64,000 nucleotides of DNA from CAJXVA01 sp963761755 (GCA_963761755.1 CAVXIC010000013.1:310001-374000), one strand, 5' to 3'. Shown: positions 18,122 through 26,579, numbered from the stretch's first letter. Numbers and translations are program-made. The notes: generated by a model from the letters alone, not told the origin.

Positions 18122-19666
18122 TCAGTCGTAGTGACTCACCGTGACGACAGGCTCTTCGCCTTCGGGGCGCTGTAGCCAGATTGCGATCGCGCCGCCGTCA
18201 CCGTCGGTGCGGACGTCGAGTTCGGTCAGGGTGCGCTCCTCGTCCTCGACGAGCCCGGTGGTGCTTCCCCAGTCGCCGGCTTCGACGATCAAGCGGCTCG
18301 TCTTGAGCGCGTACGCGTCGGGCGTCGAGGTGATCCACAGCGCAACTCCGTCTCCGTTGCCCGCGACGTGAACCGCCGCTTCGAGGACGGAGCCCTCTGC
18401 GACTTCGAGCTGGCGGGCGGGGCTCCACGTTCCGGATCGAGCCCCGAAGCGAGCGGTGCGCACGTCGAAGGGCGTGCCCTTCGTGTCGTGGTCCTGGTCC
18501 CGCCAGAGCGCGACGACGTTGCCCGCGTCGTCGACCGCGAGGTCGGTACAGAGGTCAACGATGCCGACCGTGGAGCGCAACTCCTCAGCCGACGACCACG
18601 TCCCGGCATCGGCGTCGAACCGGGTCGCGAGGACGTGGGTGGCAAAGGAGGTGGTCCGTGTCCACACCACGGTGACGTCTCCGGCTGCGTCCACGGCGAC
18701 GCGGGTGTTCGAGCCACCCAGTGGCTGTGGATACTCGATCGGTGTCCACAGGTTCGAGTTCGCGAAGTACTGGCGAACCGCTGGGGTGTTGATGCCGCCC
18801 TCCCCGGCGTTGGGGCCCGGCCACGCGACGACGGCGTCGCCATGGCTGTTCATGGCGACACGAGGCGAGCCCGAGTCCCACGGCAGCGCGGGGTCGGCGG
18901 GTTCGACCGGCTCGTCTCCGGTCCAGGTGCCCGAGGCGGCGTCGTATCGGTTGCGCCGAATGCTGCGGCGCACCGGTCCGTATTGCTGCCAGACGACGAC
19001 CGCGTCACCCAAGGCGTGCATCGCGATGCGGGGTTCGAGTGCCGAACCCGCGTCATCGTGCTCGACGACCTGTGCGCCGAGCCAGGACCCGGTCGCGGCG
19101 TCGAAACGCGCGGCGTAGATGTCTCCACGCTTGGCATCGACGAGCACGCCGTTCCATACCGCCACCGCGTTGCCGGCCACGTCCATGGCCACGTCGAGCT
19201 GAGGACCGAGGTCCCAAAGGGCGATGTTGGGGGGCGCTTCGTGGACCAGCTCCTCGGCGTCGAGCCAGGCGCTGTCGTCGTGGTCATAGCGATTCGAGAC
19301 GACCCGCTCACCTCGATACCAAACGGCGACCGCATCCCCGCCGTCCGCGACGTCGATACGGGGCTGTCGGATGAAGTTCGAAGGCTCCGAGATCCCCAGG
19401 GGTGCGCTCCACGCTTTCGCGTCGCAGTCGTCGCAGGGGCTCGGTTCACCGGAGCTGGAGCCATCGCCGTCGTCGCCTGCGTTCGCGCTGCCGGAGGCGT
19501 CCGAAGAGCTGTTCTCGGGCCCGCGGGTGCCTGAGGCCGCGTCGGCGTCCGTCTCGGCATCGGCATCGGCGTCGGTCTCGGTCTCGGTCTCGTCGCCAAG
19601 GCCGGCTGGGCCGCCGCATCCGAGCGCGAGGATGGTGAGGGTCGCGAAGGCAAGGGAGCGCTGCAT
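18122..19666 (-). CDS. surface lipoprotein, probable beta-propeller
   Basis: 514 residues; start ATG at 19666-19664 gives a signal peptide ending I-L-A-L-G-C-G. A linker of alternating Glu-Thr and Asp-Ala units and Ser/Asp follows, encoded by hexamer repeats. The mature domain has seven to eight copies of a unit with the pattern V-A-x-D-x-x-G-[ND]-A-V-A-V-W, spaced about 50-60 residues, for example V-A-M-D-V-A-G-N-A-V-A-V-W and L-A-V-D-D-A-G-N-V-V-A-L-W. Such regular four-strand units usually fold as a seven- or eight-blade propeller used for binding at the cell surface. No catalytic motif seen. Confidence 0.78.
   Translation of the reverse strand: MQRSLAFATLTILALGCGGPAGLGDETETETDADADAETDADAASGTRGPENSSSDASGSANAGDDGDGSSSGEPSPCDDCDAKAWSAPLGISEPSNFIRQPRIDVADGGDAVAVWYRGERVVSNRYDHDDSAWLDAEELVHEAPPNIALWDLGPQLDVAMDVAGNAVAVWNGVLVDAKRGDIYAARFDAATGSWLGAQVVEHDDAGSALEPRIAMHALGDAVVVWQQYGPVRRSIRRNRYDAASGTWTGDEPVEPADPALPWDSGSPRVAMNSHGDAVVAWPGPNAGEGGINTPAVRQYFANSNLWTPIEYPQPLGGSNTRVAVDAAGDVTVVWTRTTSFATHVLATRFDADAGTWSSAEELRSTVGIVDLCTDLAVDDAGNVVALWRDQDHDTKGTPFDVRTARFGARSGTWSPARQLEVAEGSVLEAAVHVAGNGDGVALWITSTPDAYALKTSRLIVEAGDWGSTTGLVEDEERTLTELDVRTDGDGGAIAIWLQRPEGEEPVVTVSHYD
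19541..19595. repeat. hexamer microsatellite in lipoprotein linker
   Basis: Near-perfect tandem units of the GGTCTC/GGCATC type encode the E-T-E-T...D-A-D-A linker of the lipoprotein. Unit length is a multiple of three, so copy-number change would alter tether length without breaking the frame. Confidence 0.6.
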
Positions 19667-19797
19667 GACCTTCGAACACCGCGGTCCGCTCGGTGTCGCG
19701 GCATTTTTCGGCACATGAGCCGCTGGCGGCCGATTCCCGACCGCCCGGAGCGCCGAGGCCGAGCGCCAGCGCGCAACGCTGCTACTCTCCAGCCGCG

Positions 19798-21192
19798 ATG
19801 GATGGTCTCCCCAGCGGTGCTCCGAAAGCGCAGCTCCCCGCGCCGATCATGACCGAGCTGTCGGGCTGGGGCGCGAATCTCCGCTCTGCGTGCGCCTTCG
19901 TGCGCCCCGAGACCCCCGCCGAGCTGATCTCTGCCCTCGATCGCCGCGGCACCATCGCACGCGGGTTGGGCCGGAGCTACGGAGACCCCGCCCTCAACGC
20001 CGGCGGTCAAGTCCTCGGCATGGAACGCGTCGATCGCTATCTGGCCTTCGATGACGACACCGGGGTGCTCACCTGCGAAGCCGGCGTGAGTCTCGAGCAG
20101 ATCATCGAGGACTTCGCCCCGCGGGGCTGGTTCCCGGCGATCACCCCGGGAACCAAGTTCGTCACCGTTGGTGGCTGCATCGCCAACGACATTCACGGCA
20201 AGGCGCACCACAGCCAGGGCTGCTTCAGCAGCTGTGTCGAGTCGATGACCGTTCTGCTCGCCGATGGCTCGGTGGTCTCTGCCAGCCCTCGAGCGCATGC
20301 GGACTTGTTCTGGGGATGCTTCGGCGGCATGGGGTTGCTCGGCGTCGTCCTCACCGCCACGCTCCGACTGCGCAAGGTCGAGACCACGTACTTTCGCCAG
20401 AAGGCGGTGGTCGTCGAGAGCTTGGACGCCATGATCGCGGCGCTCGACGAACACGATCAGTCGTTCCCGTACTCGGTCGCTTCCATCGACGTCGCGGCCA
20501 CGGGCAGCAAGCTCGGCCGTGGTGTCCTGTCGCTGGGCGATCACGCGCGCCTCTCCGAGCTGCCGCCGGCCCTTGCGAAGGATCCGCTGCGGACTGCGGG
20601 CCCGCCGAAGATTGCCGTGCCCTTCGAGCTACCCGAGATCACGCTCAATGCCTTGAGCATTCGAGTCGTCAACGCGGTGATCCAGGCGATGCTGCGCCAT
20701 GCGCCAGAGCTCGGGCTGTACGAGTCGTTCTTCTACCCGCTGGACAAGATCGCGCACTGGAATCGTGGCTACGGCCGTCGCGGATTCACGCAGTACCAGT
20801 TCGTGATCCCGCTCGAGGATGGCGCCGCCCGCATGCGGGAGATCCTCACCACGATCTTCTCCGCGGGAGAGCTGCCCTTCCTCAACATCCTCAAGCGGAT
20901 GGGCAAGCAGAGCCTGGGAGTGCTGTCCTTTCCAACCGAGGGCTACACGCTGGCCATCGACTTCCCGATTCGTTCGGGCACGGTCGACCTGTTGCGCAAG
21001 CTGGACGCGTTGGTGCTCGACGCCGGCGGCCGCATCTATCTGGGCAAGGACGCTTACGTGACCCCACCCATGCTCGCGCAGATGTATCCCGACGCCATCG
21101 AGCGCTGGCACGAGCTCAAGCGTCGCTACGATCCCGACAACGTGTTCACCTCGGATCTCGGGCGGCGCGTGGGTCTGGTGCAGGCTCGGTAG
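19798..21192 (+). CDS. FAD-linked oxidoreductase, DprE1-like
   Basis: 464 residues from ATG 19798; ATG 19849 is an alternative start. It has the VAO-type FAD domain with A-R-G-L-G-R-S-Y-G-D-P near residues 56-66, matching the motif of decaprenylphosphoryl-ribose 2'-oxidase (DprE1), and G-G-C-I-A-N-D-I-H-G-K in the flavin fold. The C-terminal part also matches: L-S-F-P-T-E-G-Y-T-L-A-I-D-F-P and D-P-D-N-V-F-T-S-D-L. In mycobacteria DprE1 oxidises a polyprenyl-linked ribose on the way to arabinan. From memory, the position of the benzothiazinone-reactive Cys is Ala here (Y-T-L-A-I-D-F-P). No DprE2-like reductase is adjacent, so substrate and pathway are open; a sugar-alcohol or polyprenyl sugar is likely. 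Confidence 0.8.
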   Translation: MDGLPSGAPKAQLPAPIMTELSGWGANLRSACAFVRPETPAELISALDRRGTIARGLGRSYGDPALNAGGQVLGMERVDRYLAFDDDTGVLTCEAGVSLEQIIEDFAPRGWFPAITPGTKFVTVGGCIANDIHGKAHHSQGCFSSCVESMTVLLADGSVVSASPRAHADLFWGCFGGMGLLGVVLTATLRLRKVETTYFRQKAVVVESLDAMIAALDEHDQSFPYSVASIDVAATGSKLGRGVLSLGDHARLSELPPALAKDPLRTAGPPKIAVPFELPEITLNALSIRVVNAVIQAMLRHAPELGLYESFFYPLDKIAHWNRGYGRRGFTQYQFVIPLEDGAARMREILTTIFSAGELPFLNILKRMGKQSLGVLSFPTEGYTLAIDFPIRSGTVDLLRKLDALVLDAGGRIYLGKDAYVTPPMLAQMYPDAIERWHELKRRYDPDNVFTSDLGRRVGLVQAR

Positions 21193-21203
21193 AACGCCAA
21201 GTC

Positions 21204-21221
21204 GCGCAAGTCGACTTGCGC
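21204..21221. promoter_or_regulatory. perfect 18-base palindrome, candidate upstream activator site
   Basis: GCGCAAGTCGACTTGCGC is an exact palindrome, flanked by further CAAGTC/CAAGTT half-site-like copies (CCAAGTC just before, CAAGTTGGG just after). Its centre is about 70 bases upstream of a consensus sigma-54 promoter and two genes away from a sigma-54 activator gene, a typical enhancer arrangement. A terminator for the preceding gene (stop at 21192) is the alternative. Confidence 0.6.
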
Positions 21222-21282
21222 AAGTTGGGCAAACTCAGGCGCCGTCCGAGCGAAGGTCGCAGGGATCATTGTCGAGGACTCG

Positions 21283-21298
21283 TGGCACGGGCTTTGCT
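21283..21298 (+). promoter_or_regulatory. sigma-54 (-24/-12) promoter
   Basis: TGGCACGGGCTTTGCT matches the consensus TGGCACR-N4-TTGCW at every defined base, with GG at 21284-21285 and GC at 21296-21297. Transcription would begin near 21309. That puts the start codon at 21311 almost at the 5' end; the in-frame ATG codons 21389 or 21416 may be used instead from this promoter. Confidence 0.65.
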
Positions 21299-21310
21299 CA
21301 TGCCGGGGAC

Positions 21311-22186
21311 ATGAGCACGTTTCAGTGGCAAGGCGACGTCTACCCCTTTCCTCCCGGTTTCGAAGGTCTGTCGCTGGACGACTGGTACATGAGGTTCGCG
21401 CGCATTCAGGACCGCATGACCCACGTCGACGAAATCGATCTGCCTGAGATGGTCGACGTGGACGGCGACTCCATCGATCCCGAGGTCGTCCTGCTGATCC
21501 AGGAGTTCGGGTTCCAGACCGGAGGTCAGTACGAGGCCTTCAAGAACTGGTCGGGCTACAGCTGGGCCCAGCACACCGGTGAGAATCCCGCCGATCTCAT
21601 GGCACGCATGATCATGAAGAGTCAGGAGGTGCTGATGCGGGAGAAGGCCGATGCGATGCGGGCGCCTGGCGGAGGCGGAGCGCTCGACCCGGTCGAAGGG
21701 GTCTCGCTCGAGCAGTGGGCCGCGGTGCAGGCTGGTATCGCCAGCGGTGGGGACGCCAACGCACTCATCGCGCAGGCGGGCATCGACGGTGCCCGGTGGC
21801 AGCGCGTGAGCGCGGAGTGGAACAATCGGATGTCGACCGACACCACGGCCACGATCGCAACTGCGTATGGCAATGCTTTCGCGGGCGCAGGCACGGGGCA
21901 GTTCGGGGCCGCAGCGGCAGCGGCGGTGCAGTCTGGACCCGGAGGGAATCCCGGAGCCGAGCCCGCGCCGTTCGAGCTGTTCGTCCAGGTTCAAGAGGCC
22001 GTCAGCGCTGGAACGCAGCAAGGGCACGACCCCTCCGCCGTGATGGCGCAGTTCAACATGACGCCCGCAGACTTCGGCAACCTCGGTGCATACTGGAACA
22101 AGAAGATGCAGTCCGAGATGCAGAAGTACCACCAGCTCTACACCCAGTTCTCCGACAAGTATCGCGCCATGTACGGAGGTGCTTGA
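21311..22186 (+). CDS. unknown protein with a duplicated WN-type module
   Basis: 291 residues from ATG 21311 (GGGGA upstream). No signal peptide or membrane helix. Residues about 128-198 and 215-290 are two copies of one module: a Trp/Val start, A-x-x-A-x-G-x-D, a short helix, then W-N-x-x-M followed by a Tyr/Phe-rich helix. A weaker third copy may open the protein (L-S-L-D-D-W). An Ala/Gly-rich linker separates the copies. I do not recognise the family. It lies directly behind the sigma-54 promoter and its stop abuts the GTG of the next gene, so the two are co-expressed, presumably under the downstream NtrC-type regulator. Confidence 0.72.
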   Translation: MSTFQWQGDVYPFPPGFEGLSLDDWYMRFARIQDRMTHVDEIDLPEMVDVDGDSIDPEVVLLIQEFGFQTGGQYEAFKNWSGYSWAQHTGENPADLMARMIMKSQEVLMREKADAMRAPGGGGALDPVEGVSLEQWAAVQAGIASGGDANALIAQAGIDGARWQRVSAEWNNRMSTDTTATIATAYGNAFAGAGTGQFGAAAAAAVQSGPGGNPGAEPAPFELFVQVQEAVSAGTQQGHDPSAVMAQFNMTPADFGNLGAYWNKKMQSEMQKYHQLYTQFSDKYRAMYGGA

Positions 22187-22885
22187 GTGAGCGCCTGGGC
22201 TGCCTTGGTCGCGCGCTGGGATGGCAGCCGCGAAGCGATCCTCAGTCGTTTCGACGGCGTCCTGTCGGAAGCAACCGCGGTGAGCGAGCCGCTCATCGCC
22301 AGCATGACCAACGACTCGAGCGCGCTGCAGCGAATGTGGCAGCCGGTCGAGGCGAAGATGCATGCGATGACGGGCGAGGTCTCCGACGCGTGGGAAGCCG
22401 TCTGCGACGAAACGAGCAATATCGACGGCATTCCCGAGGGGGGCCTGTGGGTCGAGGGGCTCAAGCGTGACGCCACGACCACGGAGATCGAGGTTCGCCA
22501 CGGGCGAGCGCGTGCCGCCACGTTCGCGCGCGCGGCCGTGATGATGCAGCGTCATGCCCAAGCCAGTGGGGACCCCGCCGCGATGCAGATGTTCGTCTAC
22601 GGCGGTGCGGTCTTCCTGGCCGAGCAGGCCGCGATCGAGAACTGGGCCGCGATGAAGACCTCGCAGACCCGCATTCGTGCGTACCGCAACAAGAAGTCGG
22701 TGCCGATGCAGCTGCTGCAGTACTACGCCGATGTCTCGGCCAACTACTGGCGGGTCCGATACTCGACCGAAGCCAAGTACAACACCACCCAGCAGGCATC
22801 GCTCGAGCAGAAGATAGCGAACTTCACCAAGGAGTCGCACAAGCTGCTTCGTGAGCACCCACAGTGGCGGGCAGCGCAGGCCTGA
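22187..22885 (+). CDS. unknown helical cytoplasmic protein
   Basis: 232 residues; the GTG start follows the previous stop without a gap (TGA then GTG). The sequence is almost wholly helical with many Trp and Met residues (W-A-A-L-V-A-R-W, M-M-Q-R-H-A-Q) and has no membrane segment or catalytic signature. The C-terminal half has several conserved-looking aromatic pairs (L-Q-Y-Y-A-D, N-Y-W-R-V-R-Y). It shares the sigma-54 promoter with the gene before it and probably works with it. Function not recognised. Confidence 0.7.
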   Translation: MSAWAALVARWDGSREAILSRFDGVLSEATAVSEPLIASMTNDSSALQRMWQPVEAKMHAMTGEVSDAWEAVCDETSNIDGIPEGGLWVEGLKRDATTTEIEVRHGRARAATFARAAVMMQRHAQASGDPAAMQMFVYGGAVFLAEQAAIENWAAMKTSQTRIRAYRNKKSVPMQLLQYYADVSANYWRVRYSTEAKYNTTQQASLEQKIANFTKESHKLLREHPQWRAAQA

Positions 22886-23080
22886 TCGGGCTCAGCCAAA
22901 GGGCTATGGTTCGGCGCTGCTGGGCCGCCGTGGACGATGGGCAGCCTGGACCTGGGCCTGACGGACCTGGGCCCTGGGCCTGGCCACGCAAGGGCAGCGG
23001 ACCGGGGCCTCTCCGGAGGTTCGTACGACGCGTATCACAGCGCCGGGTTCGAGTCCGTGGTACCCCCAAGATGGCCAAAG

Positions 23081-24493
23081 ATGGATACGAGCCTCGCAGG
23101 ACGCATTCTCGTCGTCGACGACGAGCGAAACATCAGGCGCACCCTCCGGATGGTCCTCGAAGGGGAGGGGGCCACCGTGATCGAGGCCGCAACGGGCGAA
23201 GCCGCGCTCGAGGCCCTCGAAAACCCCGACGGCGGACCCATCGAGGTGATCATCACCGACGTCTTGATGCCGGGCATCTCTGGGCTGGAGCTGCTGGAGC
23301 GGCTCGCCGAGGACGCCGGGGGAACGCCGCTGGTTCCGGTGATCCTGATCTCCGGACACGCGACCGTGGACGATGCGGTCCGTGCGACCCGCTTGGGTGC
23401 GTTCGACTTCTTCGAGAAGCCCCTCGCGCGCGACCGGGTCATCGTCAGCGTCCGCAACGCGCTGCGACAGTATGCTGCCGACGGTCAGATGCGTCGGCTT
23501 CGGGCTCGGATCCGCGGGGAGATCATCGGAGAGTCTCAGCCCACGGCGGCCTTGTTGGCGCAGGTGGCCAAGGTCGGCGGCACCAAGGCCCGCGTGCTCA
23601 TCACCGGAGAGAGCGGAAGCGGCAAGGAACTCGTCGCTCGTGCGGTCCACGAGGCCAGTGATCGGCGTGACGCGGAGTTCGTCAAGGTCAACTGCGCCGC
23701 GATCCCTCGCGAGCTGATCGAGAGCGAGCTGTTCGGGCATGAGCGCGGCTCGTTCACCGGGGCGACCGCTCAGAAGAAAGGCCTCTTCGAGCTGGCCGAT
23801 GGCGGCACGATCTTCCTCGACGAGATCGGAGACATGGCCCTGGGTGCCCAAGCCAAGGTGTTGCGGGTCTTGCAGAGCGGCGAGCTGATGCGGGTCGGTG
23901 GCAACAAGCTGATCCAGGTCGACGTCCGCGTCCTCGCGGCGACGCACCGCAACTTGCAAGAGCAGGTGCAGGTCGGCGAGTTTCGGGAGGACCTGTTCTT
24001 CCGACTCAATGTCGTCCCGATCCACGTGCCGCCTCTACGGGAGCGGGCGGACGACATCGACTTGCTCGCGCGTCACTTCATCGATCAAGCTGCGCAGGAC
24101 AACGGCGTGGCAGCGAAGCGTCTGTCCGACGAGGCCCTCGCCGCGCTGTGTAGTTACGCGTGGCCAGGCAACGTGCGAGAGCTTCGCAACGTGATCGAGC
24201 GGATGGTGATCCTCTCGGACGGAGACATCGATCTCGACGACCTGCCCGACGAGGTGCGAGGCGCACCCGACGAGGTCGACGATGAGGGCGATCCACTCGT
24301 CGATCTCAGTGCTGGCGGTGTGCCCGACGGCATGACGCTTCGAGAGTTTCGAGAGGCCGTCGAGCGCGCCTTCATCCTCAAGCGCTTGATCGAACAAGAC
24401 TGGAACGTCTCGCGCACCGCCACCACGCTGGGCGTAGAGCGAACGCATCTGCACAAGAAGATGAAGGTGCTGGGGATCCAGCGCGGACGCTGA
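23081..24493 (+). CDS. NtrC-family sigma-54 response regulator
   Basis: 470 residues from ATG 23081. Three domains in order: receiver (about 8-125) with acidic pair D13-D14, phospho-acceptor D60 in I-T-D-V-L-M-P and Lys in F-E-K-P; AAA+ domain (about 145-380) with Walker A G-E-S-G-S-G-K-E, sigma-54 contact loop G-S-F-T-G-A (canonical GAFTGA), Walker B I-F-L-D-E-I-G-D and an arginine-finger region; and a Fis-type helix-turn-helix at the end (N-V-S-R-T-A-T-T-L-G-V). It activates transcription from -24/-12 promoters by ATP hydrolysis. No histidine kinase is adjacent. A perfect sigma-54 promoter and palindrome lie two genes upstream, so self-contained control of this unit is likely. Confidence 0.93.
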   Translation: MDTSLAGRILVVDDERNIRRTLRMVLEGEGATVIEAATGEAALEALENPDGGPIEVIITDVLMPGISGLELLERLAEDAGGTPLVPVILISGHATVDDAVRATRLGAFDFFEKPLARDRVIVSVRNALRQYAADGQMRRLRARIRGEIIGESQPTAALLAQVAKVGGTKARVLITGESGSGKELVARAVHEASDRRDAEFVKVNCAAIPRELIESELFGHERGSFTGATAQKKGLFELADGGTIFLDEIGDMALGAQAKVLRVLQSGELMRVGGNKLIQVDVRVLAATHRNLQEQVQVGEFREDLFFRLNVVPIHVPPLRERADDIDLLARHFIDQAAQDNGVAAKRLSDEALAALCSYAWPGNVRELRNVIERMVILSDGDIDLDDLPDEVRGAPDEVDDEGDPLVDLSAGGVPDGMTLREFREAVERAFILKRLIEQDWNVSRTATTLGVERTHLHKKMKVLGIQRGR

Positions 24494-24501
24494 GCACCGG
24501 C

Positions 24502-25365
24502 TCAGGTTCTGGTGGGCATGCGCTCGACGGCGGCGCTCAGCTCAGCGCCCATGAGGACCACCCAGCTCGACGCGTAGAGCCACAGCAGCACGGTCGCGAC
24601 GGAGGCCAGCGAGCCGTACGTGCGCTCCTGGTTCATCACGGCGCCGATGAGCCAGGTCATGCCCGCCGAGCCGACGAGGAGGGCGACCGCAACGAGTGCG
24701 GCGGCCGGCAGCGTGCGTCTGAACGACGGCCGAGACCGGTTCGGCGCGTACCAATAGATGAGCGCGACCGTCCCCGTGAGCGCAGCGTAGACGATCGGCC
24801 AACGGAGCCCTTGGATCACGGCCGCCGAGTTGGGGTCGATACCGATGACCTTCAGGAAGATGGGAAGCAACGCCAGCGATGCGACGGTGAGCGCGCCGAC
24901 GATGACCGACACCACGCTCAGGAGCAGGCCCGCGAGGATGTCGTGCAGCGGACCTCGGCGATCCTCGAGACCGTAGGCGAGGTTGATCGCACGAATGAGC
25001 GCCGTAGAACCCCGTCGCGCCGTCCAAACGGTCGCGACGAAGCCGACGACCGCTCCGATCCCGAGCGTCCCGGTGTCACTCCCCGAAAGCGGTTCGAGCG
25101 GCTCGGTCAAGAAAACGACGACGCTCTGAGGTACGGCTCCCCCCAGCTGGCTCGCCTGCGCGGCGACGTCTTGGGGAGAGAACACGAGCCCATAGATCGC
25201 GCCGAGCAACGCGATCGCCGGAAATGCCGACAAGAACACGAAGAACGCAAGACCGCCTGCCCGCAAGGACATGCGTCCGCTCTTGATCTCCTCGCGCACG
25301 CTGGCGATGGCCGTCTTGGCGACCTTCAGCCAGGGTCTCGAGTTCCGCGCCCGACCTGAGGTCAC
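24502..25365 (-). CDS. YihY/BrkB family membrane protein
   Basis: 287 residues, six hydrophobic segments, start GTG 25365 in a GTGA overlap with the upstream gene. The family signature is present: L-R-A-G-G-L-A-F-F-V-F-L-S-A-F-P-A near residues 34-50 and L-A-Y-G-L-E-D-R-R-G in the middle. Members were once called ribonuclease BN; that activity belongs to a different protein, and the true role (a membrane transport or envelope function) is unsettled. It is the last gene of a coupled minus-strand operon and converges on the NtrC-type gene with 8 bases between stops. Confidence 0.87.
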   Translation of the reverse strand: MTSGRARNSRPWLKVAKTAIASVREEIKSGRMSLRAGGLAFFVFLSAFPAIALLGAIYGLVFSPQDVAAQASQLGGAVPQSVVVFLTEPLEPLSGSDTGTLGIGAVVGFVATVWTARRGSTALIRAINLAYGLEDRRGPLHDILAGLLLSVVSVIVGALTVASLALLPIFLKVIGIDPNSAAVIQGLRWPIVYAALTGTVALIYWYAPNRSRPSFRRTLPAAALVAVALLVGSAGMTWLIGAVMNQERTYGSLASVATVLLWLYASSWVVLMGAELSAAVERMPTRT

Positions 25366-25655
25366 GAAGAAGGACGATTCGGGACGACCTCGGTCTCAAC
25401 CTCGGTCCCCGGCTTGGTCGCGTTCGGATTCAGAGACGACATGGCCGCGGCGACGACCTCCCGGAAGAGGATACGCGTCCCGATCGTGGCGCCGGCCTTG
25501 ACCACCCACGAGGGGATTCCGACCCCGAGCACGTATCCAGCGCCGACGCTGGCCGCGACGGTCGCGATCGGATGCTCCTGGACCGCATGCTGCACGGTGG
25601 TCACGGTCGCTGCGGCGATCGCCTCGACTTCTTCGGTGAGTGTCGTTTCGCTCAC
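25362..25655 (-). CDS. small membrane protein, unknown
   Basis: 97 residues from GTG 25655, which overlaps the upstream stop as GTGA. A longer frame upstream is only the complement of the neighbouring gene. An N-terminal acidic helix is followed by a single Gly/Ala/Val-rich membrane segment (about residues 30-58) and a polar tail rich in Glu, Pro and Thr. Third from last... it lies second from the end of the envelope operon, between the DUF883-like protein and YihY. Confidence 0.65.
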   Translation of the reverse strand: MSETTLTEEVEAIAAATVTTVQHAVQEHPIATVAASVGAGYVLGVGIPSWVVKAGATIGTRILFREVVAAAMSSLNPNATKPGTEVETEVVPNRPSS

Positions 25656-25951
25656 TTGCGCAGAATCCTTCCCACGATGAAGCCCGACGCGACCGCGATG
25701 CCGATCGCAGCAGCAGGGTTCTTTCGAATCCACGCGCTCGACGCTTCGACGATGTCGCTGGCGCGGTCTCGCAGGTCGGCGATCGGGTCGTGAAAATCAC
25801 CGGCAGGTTCGTGTCGATCGCCGATGGGAACGTGGGCATCGCCGATGGTGTCACCGATGGGATCGGGATCGTGCGACGGCTCCGCTTCAGGAGCGGAGGC
25901 GTTCTGCTTCTTCGATTGGTGAGATGCGTTGACGTGCGCGGTGGATGGCAT
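25652..25951 (-). CDS. DUF883-like (ElaB/YqjD-type) membrane anchor protein
   Basis: 99 residues. The C-terminal 35 residues match the DUF883 pattern: an amphipathic helix, then W-I-R-K-N-P-A-A-A-I-G-I and a Gly-rich membrane helix ending G-R-I-L-R-K. In enterobacteria such proteins tether stationary-phase ribosomes or other factors to the inner membrane. The N-terminal half is unusual, made of four loose copies of a P-I-G-D-x-H type unit (D-P-I-G-D, V-P-I-G-D-R-H, P-A-G-D-F-H, D-P-I-A-D). It is translationally coupled to the gene after it. Confidence 0.7.
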   Translation of the reverse strand: MPSTAHVNASHQSKKQNASAPEAEPSHDPDPIGDTIGDAHVPIGDRHEPAGDFHDPIADLRDRASDIVEASSAWIRKNPAAAIGIAVASGFIVGRILRK

Positions 25952-25978
25952 GGGACGTGTCGTTTCGGCGGAAGGGGG

Positions 25979-26188
25979 TCAGGATGAACGAGAGCCGAGC
26001 CAGACCCCAAGCCCGAATCCTGCCACGGCGATCCACGGCGCGTACTCGGCGAGCTTCTTGGCCACGTCGAACTCTTCGCGGGCGGCGGTCTCGAGGGCCG
26101 CGAGCGAGCGTTCCAAGGTCGCGCGGCTCGATGCGAGCCTGGCGCGATGCAATTCCAAGTCAGGAGTCGTGTCGGCGGCGTCAAGCAT
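25979..26188 (-). CDS. small single-helix membrane protein, DUF3618-like
   Basis: 69 residues. I take the ATG at 26188-26186, which overlaps the end of the upstream gene by 8 bases; longer versions only read the complement of that gene. A charged helix with R-A-R-L-A-S-S-R-A-T-L-E-R-S-L resembles DUF3618 proteins, followed by one C-terminal membrane helix (W-I-A-V-A-G-F-G-L-G-V-W-L-G). DUF3618, holin-like and YtxH-type genes often travel together in stress-induced operons. Confidence 0.6.
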   Translation of the reverse strand: MLDAADTTPDLELHRARLASSRATLERSLAALETAAREEFDVAKKLAEYAPWIAVAGFGLGVWLGSRSS

Positions 26189-26579
26189 CGGGGGGTGGGG
26201 TCGGAGGGAGGGCCTGCTGTACCCCGGTCGAAGGGGGAAGAGACTGCTGTACCCCAATCGAAGGGAGCGCGTCGAGGGCCCGGCGAACCAGGACGACGGC
26301 CAGGACGAGTGCGCCGCCACCCACGATCGCGAGGGAGGCTGCGCCGGGAATGAAATGTGCCAACGCCTGGGATCCGGCGATGGCGATGGCGATGAGAGCG
26401 ACGCTGGCAGCGAGGAGTCCCATGCTGCCGACGGCGGCCGCGCGAAGCATCCGGGCGATGTCCACCTTGGCTTCGATACGAGCGACCGCGATCTGCTCGG
26501 CTACGAGCTCTTGGGCGGCCGCGACCACGTCCGCCGTCGCAGATGCGAGCGTGGTCGGGCGGCTGCTCGGCGCGGGCAT
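26181..26579 (-). CDS. phage-holin-family (DUF1469-like) membrane protein
   Basis: 132 residues, start ATG in a TGATG overlap with the upstream stop. An N-terminal amphipathic helix (V-A-A-A-Q-E-L-V-A-E-Q-I-A-V-A-R-I-E) is followed by two membrane helices (about residues 48-70 and 78-100), the arrangement of the holin-X/DUF1469 proteins found in non-phage stress operons. The tail carries a tandem 10-residue unit, G-V-Q-Q-[SA]-L-P-P, coded by a DNA repeat. Confidence 0.68.
   Translation of the reverse strand: MPAPSSRPTTLASATADVVAAAQELVAEQIAVARIEAKVDIARMLRAAAVGSMGLLAASVALIAIAIAGSQALAHFIPGAASLAIVGGGALVLAVVLVRRALDALPSIGVQQSLPPSTGVQQALPPTPPPDA
26214..26265. repeat. 22-base direct repeat, 30-base period
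   Basis: Two copies starting CTGCTGTACCCC at 26214 and 26244, differing at two bases, separated by 8 bases. They encode the duplicated G-V-Q-Q-x-L-P-P tail of the holin-like protein; the period is a multiple of three so it stays in frame. Confidence 0.7.

Noticed and set aside
24502..25365. Ribonuclease BN annotation for the YihY gene
   Set aside because: That name came from a mis-assignment; the protein is an integral membrane protein without nuclease motifs.
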